Shown: positions 1 through 10,274 of the stretch, in pieces
How the letters are laid out: every line of letters begins with the position of its first letter
Numbering within the stretch: position 1 is the stretch's first letter
Source: Anopheles merus
Taxonomy: Eukaryota; Arthropoda; Insecta; Diptera; Culicidae
Reading direction: 5' to 3'
NCBI RefSeq assembly: GCF_017562075.2
Contig: NC_054083.1
Span: forward strand, 744,001 to 808,000
DNA length: 64,000 nucleotides
The notes under the pieces: generated by a model
The model's database searches: none
Told to the model about the DNA's origin: nothing
What the model saw: the letters and a program-made list of their open reading frames with translations, nothing else
Translations under genes and position numbers: made by a program

Positions 1-283
1 AACTCTCGTGTGTGAGTTATCAATTACTTTTATTGCGTCCTGTCTCTACAACGGTCAGCGAGCAAAAGAGATCGAGCTAAGGGCCGCATGTCCTTAGTTC
101 CCTAATTCTCACTCCACAACGCAGTTGGCAACCATGGCCTAACTTGATTCAGTGGAAGGTTGAGGTGCACAGCGACAGGTGGCGTACCTGCTATAATTTG
201 TTGCCTGCTAGGCGAAGATCGCTAGAACTGGTCTAACGCGAATCGAACGGTTAGAACCGGTCTAAAGCCGTAACGGTCACTAC
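1..283. other. Unassigned repeat-like sequence at window edge
   Basis: No gene is seen. Read on the minus strand, the stretch has an AATAAAA motif and ends in a run that could be the 3' end of a long terminal repeat, with a TGTAG start near 283. No partner copy lies in the window, so this is only a suggestion. Confidence 0.2.
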
Positions 284-592
284 AAATACTAAACTCCAAC
301 GGAAACCACCAGCACTGAAACAAGTGAGATTTGAGTAATGGTCGTTGGTGTCGATACCCACGTATCTGACCACACGACCATTCATGTAGATTTTTGCCCA
401 GAAAATTAGAAGGCTATATAGGTCATGATAAGATGAAACTTGTCGAAACACATTGCAAGAAAAGGATAGCAATATAATGATGAGTTGTAATACGCCATCT
501 ATTGATCAAACCAATGAAGCTGTGGAGCTTTCATTTTTTTTCTATGGATATTCAATTTTCCAGTCGTTTAAGCTTAATCTGTTGCGCTTGGG
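284..592 (-). repeat. Truncated copy of the CCCAAGCG TA-type MITE
   Basis: Reverse-oriented match to one half of the 588 bp elements at 12664, 47249 and 47922. It keeps one terminus (CGCTTGGG ending at 592, followed by TA) and breaks off at about 284. The intact terminus abuts the LINE fragment, so the element probably inserted into that fragment and was later truncated. Confidence 0.75.
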
Positions 593-594
593 TA

Positions 595-1465
595 GGAGCA
601 TCAATGTGGTGGTTAAGTAGTCCTGATATAAAAAGGCATTTAGCTATCTCACGGCGCTTTTTCAACGACTGAATCCCTAAAAGCAGACACCGGGAATGGT
701 ATGACGGTAACACATCGCCCTGTCGCCATGGTAAGAGTCTTACAGCATATCTAGTCGCTTTTCTTTGGATGGCCTCGATTCGATTACTCCATTGTTCGGT
801 ACAGGGGTCACTAACAATACTGCCATATTCTAACACAGATCGAACGTAGGCACAGTAGATGGTTTTTATGGTCATAGGATTACGGAAACCTTGCGTTGAT
901 CGAATAATCCAACCCAGTAGTTGGTTCCCTCTAGACACTATATTCTCTAGGTGATCGTTAAATGTTAAACGTGTGTCGAGAATGATCCCAAGGTCGCGGA
1001 ATGTATCGGTGCGTTCAACGGATATGTTATCGATCTGGTAGTTAAATCGTGTGCAAGACCGAGAACGGTGAAAAGACAAAACACGATATTTTTCGATACA
1101 TAGCACCATTGCATTATCACGGCACCATATGCTAAACAGGTTGATGGCATGTTGAAGATTGATGCAGTCATTGGTATCGTTGATAGGAGCGAACAGCTTA
1201 ACGTCAGCAAACAGAAGAAAACGGTGTTTAGCTAGCAATTGCCCTACATCTTTTATATAAAGAATGAAGAGCAGGGCCCAAATTGCTGCCTTGAGGCACC
1301 CCTGAGGTGCCAAGCACCTCTCTAGATGTATGATCGTTTACCTTGATCTTGTATGAGCGTTCTGTGAGGTAGGAATGCAACCACTTAACTATTTGTTCCG
1401 AAAACCCTAATTTGTGCAATTTGGCGATTAAAATGTCGTGTGAGATGAGGTCGAAAGCAATTTTT
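595..1465 (-). pseudogene. Non-LTR retrotransposon reverse transcriptase fragment
   Basis: Minus-strand reading gives a reverse transcriptase C-terminal half in two frames. The upstream part (1228..1465) carries the fingers/palm motif SGVPQGSNLGP; the downstream part (595..1313) carries a FADVKLF version of the catalytic F/YADD box, then the DLGIILD and Q+K thumb motifs of CR1/Jockey-type LINEs. The second catalytic Asp is replaced (ADV), the frames are broken near 1270, and the N-terminal endonuclease is missing. This is a 5'-truncated dead LINE; the exact clade (CR1-like versus Jockey-like) cannot be fixed by eye. A MITE adjoins its 3' side. Confidence 0.8.
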
Positions 1466-2188
1466 TAGCTTATAATTTTCAGAAGCTATATGGCTCAATG
1501 TGGTTTGTAGCCTTTTGTTTGCCTCTCGCAGTTTTATTTTTTCTTTTAGCAACGCTGTGCTGGTGTTTTGTGGTATTTTTGAAACATCACTTACAATAAA
1601 GTGTCGGAAGTTGAAGGAACAAAATTTTCAGAAGAAACCTTTTCCTGATTCTCTGTTTCAGATGATAATACAGAGTGTAATTATGGAATCACTAAAAGCC
1701 TACAAAAACATAAAATGTTAGTTGTATCATTATTGAGAAAATAAGCTAATAGAAACTTATCGTTAGAAAGAAAAGTTGTTCTAAGCACTGTACCTCCAAT
1801 AATACCGCTCTCAGGCATTTGAAAATCGCTTTCTTGAAAGTGTGCTGAGCAAATAACGTCACATTTCGAAGGTTCCCAATTTATTTCCCGGTTACAAAAT
1901 TGAACCCATACATGTCGAAGGAAATTTCCGATGCACGTTTCTTTACATTGCGTCGATTATTACCACACAATTAAACGGAACACGGAACAGGCATGATAAA
2001 AATTAAAAAAAAATAAGTTCTTTTGAAATTGAATAAAACTAAACTTAACATAAATCTTAAAAGACTAAAAACCTAAATAACTTATTTGAAACTAACTGGT
2101 AAAAGGCACATTAATCCAAACAAATTATGAGCAAAAATTTATTTCAAAGATGATGTGGTTCATAAAGAATCTACACATTTAAGCAAGT
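1466..2188. other. No recognisable feature
   Basis: AT-rich sequence with several poly-A runs. A 73-codon open frame (1500..1721) has no recognisable motif. I see no gene or repeat here. Confidence 0.5.
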
Positions 2189-2464
2189 TACAGGCGGTCC
2201 ACGAGATACACGGTACGTCTTATGCGCGGATGCAGAGATACTCGGATTTCTAAATTTGACAATTATTTGAGCGAATTGTACTGATTTGACGCATCAATTG
2301 TAAATTGCCAAATAATTTCCGTTTTTATTGAATGCTAGAAACTATTTTACCCGGTCTCGTAGAACAGTCGTCAACTCGTACGACTTAACAACATGCCCGT
2401 CATGGGTTCAAGCCCCAAATGGACCGTGCCGCCATACGTTGGACTGACTATCCTGCTATGAGGG

Positions 2465-2678
2465 TGTTGTATACGACAAGATAGGTTGCTGACCCCTGGA
2501 GACGAAGTAGTGAGTGCCGCTCGGGGCTCGATCGTAGGTACGTGGGTGCAAGGAGATGGGAGTTCGAGGCTCTCTCCTACGAACCTTGATGGAGTACGGA
2601 CGTTGCTGGTAGTGTGAGCAAATAAATGTAATTGTACGAATAAAGGAAATAAAGAGTAAAAGTGTAAGCGATACAACA
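2465..2678 (+). repeat. 5' LTR of LTR-1
   Basis: 214 bp. Matches 4211..4424 with about two visible differences. It has perfect 8 bp inverted ends and AATAAA-like motifs near 2620-2650. Confidence 0.92.
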
Positions 2679-2680
2679 AC

Positions 2681-2693
2681 TGGCGACGAGGAT
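2681..2693 (+). promoter_or_regulatory. Primer binding site of LTR-1
   Basis: TGGCGACGAGGAT lies 2 bases after the 5' LTR. From memory it is complementary to the 3' end of insect tRNA-Ser(GCU), the primer type reported for Mag-like elements. LTR-4 has the same first 10 bases. Confidence 0.7.
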
Positions 2694-2731
2694 TATTAGA
2701 AACCACCCGTGCAATAGGCAGTGATCGCGCT

Positions 2732-3835
2732 ATGAATAGCAACGGAGAAGCTAACCAGCAGACGAGCAACGGTGATGAGGAGCGGCCATCGCACAGCGGC
2801 CATCGCGGTGACACGGGAAGCGTCGATCCAACGGAATCTGGCCCCGGCTGGATTCACGAGCTGTTTCGCCAACAGCACATGATGATGCTGGAGCAGCAAC
2901 AGACGTTCATGAAGCAGCAGGAAAAGCTGATAGGCGAGATTTGGCAGACAGCGCAACTTAAGCAGCCCGTGAATGGGTCAGAGCAGCTTAGCGATGTGCT
3001 GGCGGGCCAGGTGAAAGATTTTCACTTCGATCCGGAGAGTACGACGTTCGCCGGATGGTTCTCGCGTTATGAGGATCTGTTCGAGAAGGATGCAAGTAAG
3101 CTAGAGGATGACGCGAAGGTGCGGCTGCTGCTGAGGAAGCTGGGGCAAGCAGAACATGAGCGGTACACGAGCTGTGTACTGCCGCGTAAGCCGAAAGATT
3201 TCAATTTTACGGAAACTGTAAGTACGTTAAAATCGCTGTTTGGCTCTCGTGAGTCAGAGGTCAGCAAGCGATTTAAGTGTTTGCAGTTACAAAAAAGTGG
3301 ACTGGAGGATTACGTGACGTTCGGTTGCCGTGTTAATAAGAGTGTAGTGGAAGCAGAGCTCGCAGGGCTTACAGAGGAACAGTTGAAGTGTTTTCTGTTT
3401 GTGTGTGGGTTAAAGGACGACAGAAACGCTGATATCAGGTTGCGGTTGCTGAGTAGGATAGAGGATAGTGAAGTAACCACACTAACGCAGTTAGTAGAGA
3501 TGTGCCAAAAGATGGTAACACTGAAAAAAGACACTGAGATGATTGAGAGTGAGAGCAAGGAGGTAAACGTCGTGAATGACGGGAAATTTGAGAGACCAGG
3601 TCCAAAGCGAGGGAGGGAGAGCCATGAGGAAAGACAGGAAGGATATTCTAATAGAGCAGCACCGAAATGTTGGCTTTGTGGTGAGGAGCATTATGCCCGA
3701 AAGTGCCATTATAAAAGTTACCGATGTAACGAATGTAGCAGATATGGTCACAAGGAAGGATTCTGCAACTCTGCAGAGCGCTATAGGAAATCCAGGATGC
3801 AATATGAAGAGGATAATTATAATGATTATAATTGA
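2732..3835 (+). CDS. Gag protein of LTR-1
   Basis: A 367-residue open frame starting 53 bases after the LTR. The first 90 residues are polar and Gln-rich; residues about 95-260 form a capsid-like helical region with the AGWFSRYEDLF motif shared with the gag of LTR-4; residues about 313-346 hold two zinc knuckles, C-x2-C-x3-H-x4-C and C-x2-C-x4-H-x4-C. Gag packages the element RNA into particles in the cytoplasm. The frame is intact, unlike the rest of the element, so a Gag could still be made. The protease remnant follows in another frame. The start is the first in-frame ATG after the primer site. Confidence 0.88.
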   Translation: MNSNGEANQQTSNGDEERPSHSGHRGDTGSVDPTESGPGWIHELFRQQHMMMLEQQQTFMKQQEKLIGEIWQTAQLKQPVNGSEQLSDVLAGQVKDFHFDPESTTFAGWFSRYEDLFEKDASKLEDDAKVRLLLRKLGQAEHERYTSCVLPRKPKDFNFTETVSTLKSLFGSRESEVSKRFKCLQLQKSGLEDYVTFGCRVNKSVVEAELAGLTEEQLKCFLFVCGLKDDRNADIRLRLLSRIEDSEVTTLTQLVEMCQKMVTLKKDTEMIESESKEVNVVNDGKFERPGPKRGRESHEERQEGYSNRAAPKCWLCGEEHYARKCHYKSYRCNECSRYGHKEGFCNSAERYRKSRMQYEEDNYNDYN

Positions 3836-3845
3836 AACAGTGTAT

Positions 3846-3938
3846 ATGGTAAACGGTAAAGGCAAAGGTCACGTGAATGTGATATTAAATGGCGAGCCTG
3901 TGAGGAAGATGGTGGATACTGCTGCTGATATTCGATAA
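3846..3938 (+). pseudogene. Truncated retropepsin remnant of LTR-1
   Basis: Downstream of gag, in a different frame, the peptide reads VNVILNGEPV followed by VDTAADI. That is the start of an aspartic protease with the usual DTGAD box changed to DTAAD. It ends at a stop after about 30 residues and the rest of pol is absent. Confidence 0.7.
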
Positions 3939-4210
3939 TATCATCAATGAAGGAAAATATTTACCATACAAAAAAAACAGAAGAAGAAGTAGAGAAGGCT
4001 TCGGTTAGCCAATTGTACAATTGTTACAGCAAAAAAAAAGTGATGTAATTAGATAAATTTGATGAAATAGTTCATGGTGCGGGTCACCCAGGAGATATTA
4101 ATTGTTATATCGTGAATGTGTGTGTATAAATCAACAATGAATAAGGAACAAAACGCGAGTCGTTCAATGTAAGGTGGAATGAGCCAAGCCGCCGGTATTA
4201 GTGGGAGAGA

Positions 4211-4424
4211 TGTTGTATACGACAAGATAGGTTGCCGACCCCTGGAGACGAAGTAGTGAGTGCCGCTCGGGGCTCGATCGTAGGTACGTGGGTGCAAGGA
4301 GATGGGAGTTCGAGGCTCTCTCCTACGAACCTTGATGGAATACGGACGTTGCTGGTAGTGTGAGCAAATAAATGTAATTGTACGAATAAAGGAAATAAAG
4401 AGTAAAAGTGTAAGCGATACAACA
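4211..4424 (+). repeat. 3' LTR of LTR-1
   Basis: 214 bp partner of 2465..2678, followed by the GAGGG duplication and then the second half of the interrupted SINE. Confidence 0.92.
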
Positions 4425-4664
4425 GAGGGGATCAATAAGTCACTGAAAGCCAACCCCACAAGTAGTGTGGTACAGGCAGGCCTTGACCGGCAACGGTTGT
4501 TGAGCCAAAAGAAGAAGAAGAAGAAGAAAAAACAATTTTAAAAGGTTTAAAACTGTTATATTCAGTCAGAATCATATCAAATAATTCATAAAGTGACTAA
4601 AACCCCCTTTACTTGCAAAATTGCTCGAAAATTAGTGATATTTTAGCTGGAAATCAAGAGATTC

Positions 4665-5330
4665 CCCAAATAGCCAGAATTGCTTAAGCAGCTCATTTTG
4701 GCACGCCAAAAATCGCTGCTCTAATTTGCCTTTTGCAGTAGATAAACAGCATCAAAGTTCTATGTGGGTCTTTCAAACAGCGCCTAAGCAGGTTCCTTAT
4801 GCCACGATGCCAGGGATTATTTTTCTTTGTGTTTTATTTTCAAGCAAGCGTCATCGATGAAATAAACAACAAGATTTGTTTCGTTTAAACACATATGTAT
4901 ATTTTTAAATATTTTGTATTGATGAATTACACAAAAGTTTACACAATTTACTGATAATTCACAATCACTTCACTCAATATTCATTCATTCAATTAACGAA
5001 TCTAACTTGTGCAGCAGCAATGAGATTATTGCCGGCGTCCGTCTTTGACACTTTGACAAGAGCCATTTCGTACCGATGTCATGCATTTAAAAGCTATAAA
5101 GTTCTACCAAGTTCGGTACGCTTTCTTAACAAGCCTTCAAGTTCCACCATGAACCCTACACATAGGGCTAATCAGCCGCAAAGTTTCAAAAAGTACCATG
5201 TGCCTGTTAAAAAGCTCCATAGTTCCGCAAAGTACCGTCTATCTCTTAATCACCCACAAAGTACGACATCGGAACGATTTTTCGTTAAACAGCCCTAAAT
5301 CAGCTATAGAGTTCGAGCTGGCTATTTGGG
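4665..5330. mobile_element. 666 bp TIR element (CCCAAATAGCCAG ends)
   Basis: Ends are CCCAAATAGCCAG and its reverse complement. It interrupts the Tigger-like MITE, and a TC dinucleotide is duplicated at the insertion point (4663 and 5331). No transposase frame. The right half contains several diverged AAGTTC/AAGTAC-containing units. Superfamily unknown; the 2 bp duplication and CCCAA ends recall the CCCAAGCG MITE described below. Confidence 0.7.
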
Positions 5331-5377
5331 TCGACTTACGTGGAAATTCGAGATATGCAATTTTTGCGGATAGCCTG

Positions 5378-6496
5378 TATAGCTATTATCACTTATCCGA
5401 AAACCTTAAAATGATATAAAGTGATAATTATTTTCCACTATAACTAAAAAATAACCAAAAAAAACACACTTCCTAGCAATTTCAATTCAAAGCCATCAGA
5501 GATCGAATAAACACCTGCCGAACTGCACGAAGGAACCAAAAACTTTGAACGAAAATAATCCTCGCAAAACCAACACCCACAACCCCGTTCCTCACCAAGT
5601 GACATTTGCTCGAAATTGTTTTTCCATATCTGCTCGATTAGTACTCGATACGCCTAAAATTGTAAACTTGTGTGTGATCAAGTGTATTGAATGCGCTAAG
5701 ATTTGGTGAGTTCGTAAATTAGACTTTCTTCTATCGATGCACGATGTCGTAGAGCTCATTTTACATTCGTAGCTTTGATTTTGTATGCAAAACAAAAGCA
5801 AAATTTTGTGTAACGTTTTTTTAAATAAAAAATCGATATTATTTAGGTATAAAATGGGTACATGACCAACTATAACGATAGGAAACATCATTTCCGAGCG
5901 AATCTAGAAGAAAGCAACGAAAAAGTTGCATCAGAGCTGATTTTTTTTATCTTTTCCAAATTCCCTTAAACTGGTGCAGTTTATGGGCAGTATATGGCTC
6001 CAGTTGAAGGGAATTTGCTCGAATTTCCGGTTATTCGTGCTCAAAAATATCAATTAGGAATTGACATTTTCGAGCACGAATAATCGGGAAGGCTAAGATT
6101 TCATATTTTTTAGTTTTCGCCTCGAGTTTTCGGGTCGTGTAGCTAGACCTTAGCAATTCTCAATGATGGCGCCCGGAAAACGCGCTATCAATACACCTAA
6201 ATAAACACACCTAGTTAGTATGGAATGTTGTTGAGCAACAGCATTCGCATTGTTGGTCTATCGTAAACTATAGATAATTTTGTTGTGAACTATTGGATAT
6301 ATACCTTGGTACTGCGACTTTTCTCGAGCCATTGTGAGCAGTTAATGCATCGGAAAGTTTTTTAATGTTCTAATTTTTCCTTATTTCTTTTCGTGTTTCA
6401 TAGTATAATATAGATGCTTGTTGCTTCCAAAGAAATATACAGAACGTCGAGCACTGTCAAGGTGCACTTCTGAATTAAACTCTTGAACAAAATAAT
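5378..6496. other. Upstream region of CHMP7, no gene seen
   Basis: AT-rich intergenic DNA that should hold the CHMP7 promoter. A short inverted repeat (TTATTCGTGCTC near 6032 and GAGCACGAATAA near 6073) could form a stem. No motif can be assigned with confidence. Confidence 0.45.
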
Positions 6497-7929
6497 ATGA
6501 ATATGCAACACAAATCTAAACAAGAGAAAACGACACCTTTGGACTATTCATTTTTTCCTGAATGTTGGTCCGATGATAGACGAATGGGTATTTTACTAGC
6601 GGAATTTCGACCAAGACAACTAAATATCGCGAGTTATGATTCAAAAATGAAATTCTGGAAAGATTTGATTTTATCATCATGCCGTGAATCTGGGTCCAGC
6701 GTGGTATCTGTAGCGATATTGAAAGAACGCTTTCGCCGCAAAGGCACTGTTCCACATTGCTTAAATACCGTATTTTATGATATGTTGTCAAAAAGAGAAC
6801 TATGTAGTGACATCCTGCTTAAAGATCATGAGAAAACTGGAGTTTACGGTTTCAATTTGTGGACAGTAGGACAGCTCATAAAAACCCCATTAGTATGGAG
6901 TTATGAAACTGTTCGAGCTATTACAGGCTTTGTAACTTTCAATGAATCTGATAGTTTTATCGTCAAATCTATTGCAGTAGTGAGTATACCATATATCAAT
7001 ATAAAAAAAAAACATCAATTTTAATATTACCTTAACATGATTTATTTTAGGAACACATCAATATAATTGAAAATGTTGTTGCAACACACAACCTTCAAAA
7101 CAAAACAATGAAATATGAGGATTTCCTTATTATATTGTTCCAATCGTCAAACATAACTCGCAATGGAGTCGATCCACCGATTATTTTCCTTGAAAAGGAA
7201 AAACGATTGACGACAAAAATTGTAATCATTGACGATACTAAAACTTTTCTTATAAAATTTGCATCTATTGATGGAATTGCTCAACCTATTACAAATATTG
7301 AAAAATCCATATACGAGATAGAGCAGAGAGAGAATCGACTGGTGGAAGATATTACCTCCATCGAGCATGATATAAGTCAAACAATGGAGAAAGTTCGTCA
7401 GCATATTCAAAACGGTCAGAAACAAATGGCTAAAATTGTATTAAAAAAAAAACATATTCTAGAAAAAAGTATGCAACTCAAAATTACTGCGTTAGATACG
7501 CTTCAAGGAATTCTTCAAAAAATTCATAATTGCCAGTCCGATAAAAATGTAATCAAAGCATATCAATTAGGCACCGATGCATTGAAAAACGTATTGAATA
7601 CATCAGGAATCACAATTGAAGAATTAGATAACACATTGACTGATATGAAGTATGTTTTAGAACAACATAACGAAATGCTTTCAATGATCAGTGCTGTTCC
7701 TATTGATGATATTGATGAATTGGAACTTGAACTGGAATTAGGAAATCTTATAGATATGAAGCTAACTGAAAGCAATATTGACAAACATAATTTTTCAACG
7801 CCTGCTCTAGTACCTCCCGTAGACAATAGACCCAGCAATGCGCATGATTTTGATACAGAAATCGAAAAACGTTTGGCAGCATTAAGAGTCCATATCGAAA
7901 GCTCTAAATTAGCTAGTAATGCACAATGA
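6497..7929 (+). CDS. CHMP7: Charged multivesicular body protein 7 (ESCRT-III)
   Basis: Two exons, 6497..6979 and 7051..7929, joined in phase 0 across a 71 bp intron (GTGAGT...TTTTAG), give 453 residues, close to the usual CHMP7 length. Residues 1-180 form the N-terminal winged-helix-like region (DYSFFPECW near the start; VWSYETVRAITGF near 150). Residues about 240-400 are a charged coiled-coil Snf7/ESCRT-III core, and the tail EIEKRLAALR looks like a MIT-interacting motif. In the family, CHMP7 binds the inner nuclear membrane protein LEM2 and recruits ESCRT-III to reseal the nuclear envelope; it also acts in endosomal sorting. The frame is intact, with no stops. A SINE split by a MITE starts only a few bases after the stop. 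Confidence 0.95.
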
Positions 7930-7937
7930 TAGTCTAA

Positions 7938-8370
7938 ATGGGGCGGTCCCATGGTACCGTTCAAATAGACATAGAGCGAAAAAGTCGCGCGTAACAAAAA
8001 GTAGCTCAAAATTTCAACCCGGTGTAGACCAAAGTAGCTCAGTTGACTCAGTTAACCAAATTTTTTTTATGTTTGAAAACACACAAAAATAGGTTAAAAT
8101 GTGTTCAAATCTAATTTTTTGCGTTTGGCATTAATCTAGCTTGTAAACAAACTATATAATTCGATTATTTCAGATGAATCAAAAATGTCGCGCGAGACGA
8201 GTAGCTCTGTTTGCAAAATAGAGCTACTGTATGTCGCGCGCGACGTTGTCGCTGTATGTCTATTTGATCGGGTACAGTCATCAATTCGTACAACTCAACA
8301 AGATGGCCGTCTTGAGCTCTAGACTAGATTAGCCCGCCCCCCGTAGCAAGGACTAACTATTTAGTAAAAA
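7938..8370 (+). mobile_element. SINE copy split by a MITE, next to the CHMP7 stop
   Basis: The head (7938..7957) reads like the SINE 5' end (CGGTCCCATGGTAC) and resumes after the insertion at 8271 with a tRNA-like part. A tail like that of the second SINE family (CGTAGCAAGGACTAACTAT) follows, ending in poly-A near 8370. The boundaries are approximate. Confidence 0.55.
7961..8270. mobile_element. MITE with TCAAATAGACATA ends inside the SINE
   Basis: About 310 bp with imperfect inverted ends of about 33 bp (TCAAATAGACATA..AGCGA, then GTCGCGCG). GTAC-containing repeats (GGTACCGT at 7953 and GGTACAGT at 8271) flank it, so the duplication is 4-8 bp depending on where the termini are set. Repeats of GTAGCTC and GTCGCGCG occur inside. 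No coding capacity. Confidence 0.6.
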
Positions 8371-8465
8371 AAAATTAATTGAAATTATGTTTTATCCGTT
8401 TTTGACATGCAAACAAGTCAGAAAATGCTCCTACAACAAATAAACATGAAACAAATCGATTTATA

Positions 8466-8952
8466 CGCCTGTTTCCATCTACGTTCGAATATCGTGCCAT
8501 TTGCATCGAATCGCAAACCGCCTGCATCGAATTGAGGCACTACGATCGAAAATTGTGGTCCCTTGTTGATGGTAAAATCATTGTCTTTTACTAATATTCG
8601 GTGTTCGTTGTAGATGGTAAAATCCATGTTAAGAATCAATATTCGTAGGGTTTACCTATAATCAGAGAATAATTCCGTAATACTAATAATTTTTAGTATT
8701 TTACAGACGAAATACCATCATCGAAGAACGAATTAGCTTTCAAACGTAAACAAACAGTTAACTATGCTCTTGCTTTCAGAAATCCAATGGTAGCGACACA
8801 CGATTCGATCGTAGTGGCATATGATTCGACCGTAGTGGAACGCGATTCAACCGTACTGGCACGCGATTCATCCGTGGATGCACGCATTCGATCGTAGTGG
8901 CATGTGATTCAAAGCAGGCGGTTTGCGATTCTAACGTAGCTGGAAACAGGTG
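8466..8952. mobile_element. Fold-back TA element with 21 bp subterminal repeats
   Basis: 487 bp, ends CGCCTGTTTCC and its near reverse complement, TA on both sides (8464 and 8953). The arms share long inverted segments (CGAATCGCAAACCGCCTGC). From about 8785 to 8920 a roughly 21 bp unit (GTAGTGGCAYRYGATTCGAYC) is repeated about six times. Such iterated subterminal units are typical of fold-back or Tc1-like non-autonomous elements, perhaps transposase-binding sites (inference). Confidence 0.7.
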
Positions 8953-9097
8953 TATTTCTTTTACAACCAGAATGTTCTCGCAACATGAGTGAAACTGTTC
9001 GTACCAAGGACAATTTAGGAACGAGCTCAAGTAATGTAGAACGATTTCCGTTTTCGAGAACGGACGAAAAGTAGCTAAAAGTTCGTTACAATGCGTA

Positions 9098-9175
9098 AAA
9101 GTAGTGACATGCGATTCGAAGCAGGCGGTTTGCGATTCGATGCAAACGGCACGGGATTCGAACGTAGCTGGAAAC
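9098..9175. repeat. One arm of a second fold-back TA element
   Basis: Matches the arm at 8466..8540 in inverted orientation (GCAGGCGGTTTGCGATTCG, then GTAGCTGGAAAC). The outer AGGTG end is lost. Confidence 0.6.
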
Positions 9176-9531
9176 TTATTACTCCTTATTAGACGGAGGA
9201 AAATACTGGTGGGCTTATAGGTTTAGCGGGAAGGCCATATTGGACGAACGAATGACAGGAGGGGATTCGATTGAGATACGTAGTTTTTCACCCACACGAC
9301 GACCAATGTGGAATATAGAGGAGGTTCTTCTTAGCGTTTGGCATGTTGCCATTTTGAGATTCAGTTTGACAACAGCCGCCGATATTTGTTTACAAGCAGC
9401 AGCCACAATATAACATAGAAAATGCTGATTTATAAAGTGTGGATGCCAAATATAAGTTTTTAGTGCTATACAAATATTTATTAAACGAAAACAATTCATT
9501 TATCATACCCGTAAATCAGCAACATTCATCG
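9176..9531. other. No confirmed feature
   Basis: A minus-strand 94-codon open frame (9215..9499) includes a basic, Arg-rich stretch but no domain I recognise and no clear splice partners. I do not call a gene. Confidence 0.4.
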
Positions 9532-9830
9532 TGTTGTGTCTTTGGCTTGCATCAGGTATTTTATTGCAAACAAAATAACAGCACACAAAATAAATAATAC
9601 TGACAAGCATAATACACATTAAAATACACGGCCGCCCGCCAGCCGTACCGTGCCCTGCCGGGAGCCCTGCTCGACCGGCTGCACGCAACACTTGCTTGTC
9701 CGAGCGCACCACACACCCTAAACGACCCGCGCTTAGTGTGCGTACACGCACACTGTCGTCCCCTGGACATTGACCAGTGGTAGCACAACTACCACGGCAA
9801 GTCCAGGGGTCGGCACGGCTGCCCACAACA
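9532..9830 (-). repeat. Solo LTR, minus strand
   Basis: 299 bp GC-rich block. On the minus strand it starts TGTTGTGGGC, carries an AATAAAA signal near its end and finishes ACACAACA, so the ends are inverted (TGTTGTG/CACAACA). Flanks are CATCG and CATCA, a 5 bp duplication with one change. No internal retroelement sequence adjoins it, as expected after LTR-LTR recombination. The family is not identifiable. Confidence 0.7.
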
Positions 9831-9868
9831 CATCACATTTGACAACTGCCGTCGATCCTGATTTTGTG

Positions 9869-10193
9869 CAAGGTTGAATGTAAAATGAGGTGTAGTTATA
9901 GCGCTTTTGGCGATCCCCCCCTAGGGCTCCGATTTTGAAAGATGGTTTTCCGCTTGTATATGTATTGATGGATTGTTTACGTTTTGCATGGTCAATGTTT
10001 GGTGGAGATCAATTTGGGTGAATATTTTAGTTTATTAGAACACAGCCCGTGATTTAAAATGGAAATTTTCCTTCGAGAACTTGAAGCGTTCGCCAAACGC
10101 GGAAAACTAACTGTCAGTTTTCTTCGTCGATTCTTCTTCCACCTAGCTGTCAAAACGGGCTTATAACTTGACCTGATATCTTTACGGTCCTTG
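9869..10193. mobile_element. 325 bp CAAGG...CCTTG element, copy 1
   Basis: By eye identical to 13503..13827. Ends are CAAGG and CCTTG with little further symmetry; the right end has ATATC near the terminus, like the neighbouring 1471 bp element. The flanking duplication here is unclear (GATTTTGTG left, CTTTTGTCA right). Confidence 0.7.
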
Positions 10194-10274
10194 CTTTTGT
10201 CAAAATTTTGTGACCTGGAGCCAAGGTGGATTAAAAATATCAGGTGGTGGTTAAAGGCCTTTGGGTGGTCGTTA

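Larger units (their letters stand above)
2465..4424 (+). mobile_element. LTR-1: defective Ty3/gypsy (Mag-like) retrotransposon
   Basis: Two near-identical 214 bp LTRs (2465..2678 and 4211..4424) begin TGTTGTAT and end ATACAACA. The 5 bp duplication GAGGG flanks the element at 2460 and 4425. A primer binding site follows the 5' LTR, and a purine run (GTGGGAGAGA) precedes the 3' LTR. Between them only gag and the start of the protease remain; reverse transcriptase, RNase H and integrase are deleted. The element sits inside a SINE. Confidence 0.93.
2350..4529 (+). mobile_element. tRNA-derived SINE (SINE-A) split by LTR-1
   Basis: The 5' half (2350..2464) contains the B-box-like GGGTTCAAGCCCC; the 3' half (4430..4529) ends in GAA repeats. 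The same unit is complete at 11147..11353 and 17725..17928. Flanking 11 bp repeats at 2339 and 4530 (AAAC(T/A)ATTTTA) are the target-site duplication. It resembles Anopheles SINE200 from memory. Confidence 0.8.
2191..5377. mobile_element. Tigger-like MITE in three pieces, interrupted twice
   Basis: Its ends match the CAGGCGGTCCCCGAG type termini of the intact copies at 12041, 14495 and 32716, with TA on both sides (2189 and 5378). Own sequence lies at 2191..2349, 4541..4664 and about 5333..5377. The first gap is filled by a SINE (itself split by LTR-1) and the second by a 666 bp TIR element. Put together, the three pieces follow the same order as the intact 348-364 bp copies. CAGG-type ends and a TA duplication suggest the pogo/Tigger group; no transposase is present. 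Confidence 0.8.

Noticed and set aside
1500..1721. Plus-strand 73-codon frame
   Set aside because: Low complexity, no motif, no splice support.
2350..2464. Functional tRNA gene
   Set aside because: Only the B box is good; the sequence lacks a cloverleaf and continues into a SINE body with a tail and target duplication.
9215..9499. Minus-strand 94-codon frame with a basic stretch
   Set aside because: No domain, no clear splice sites, and it overlaps transposon-flanking DNA.
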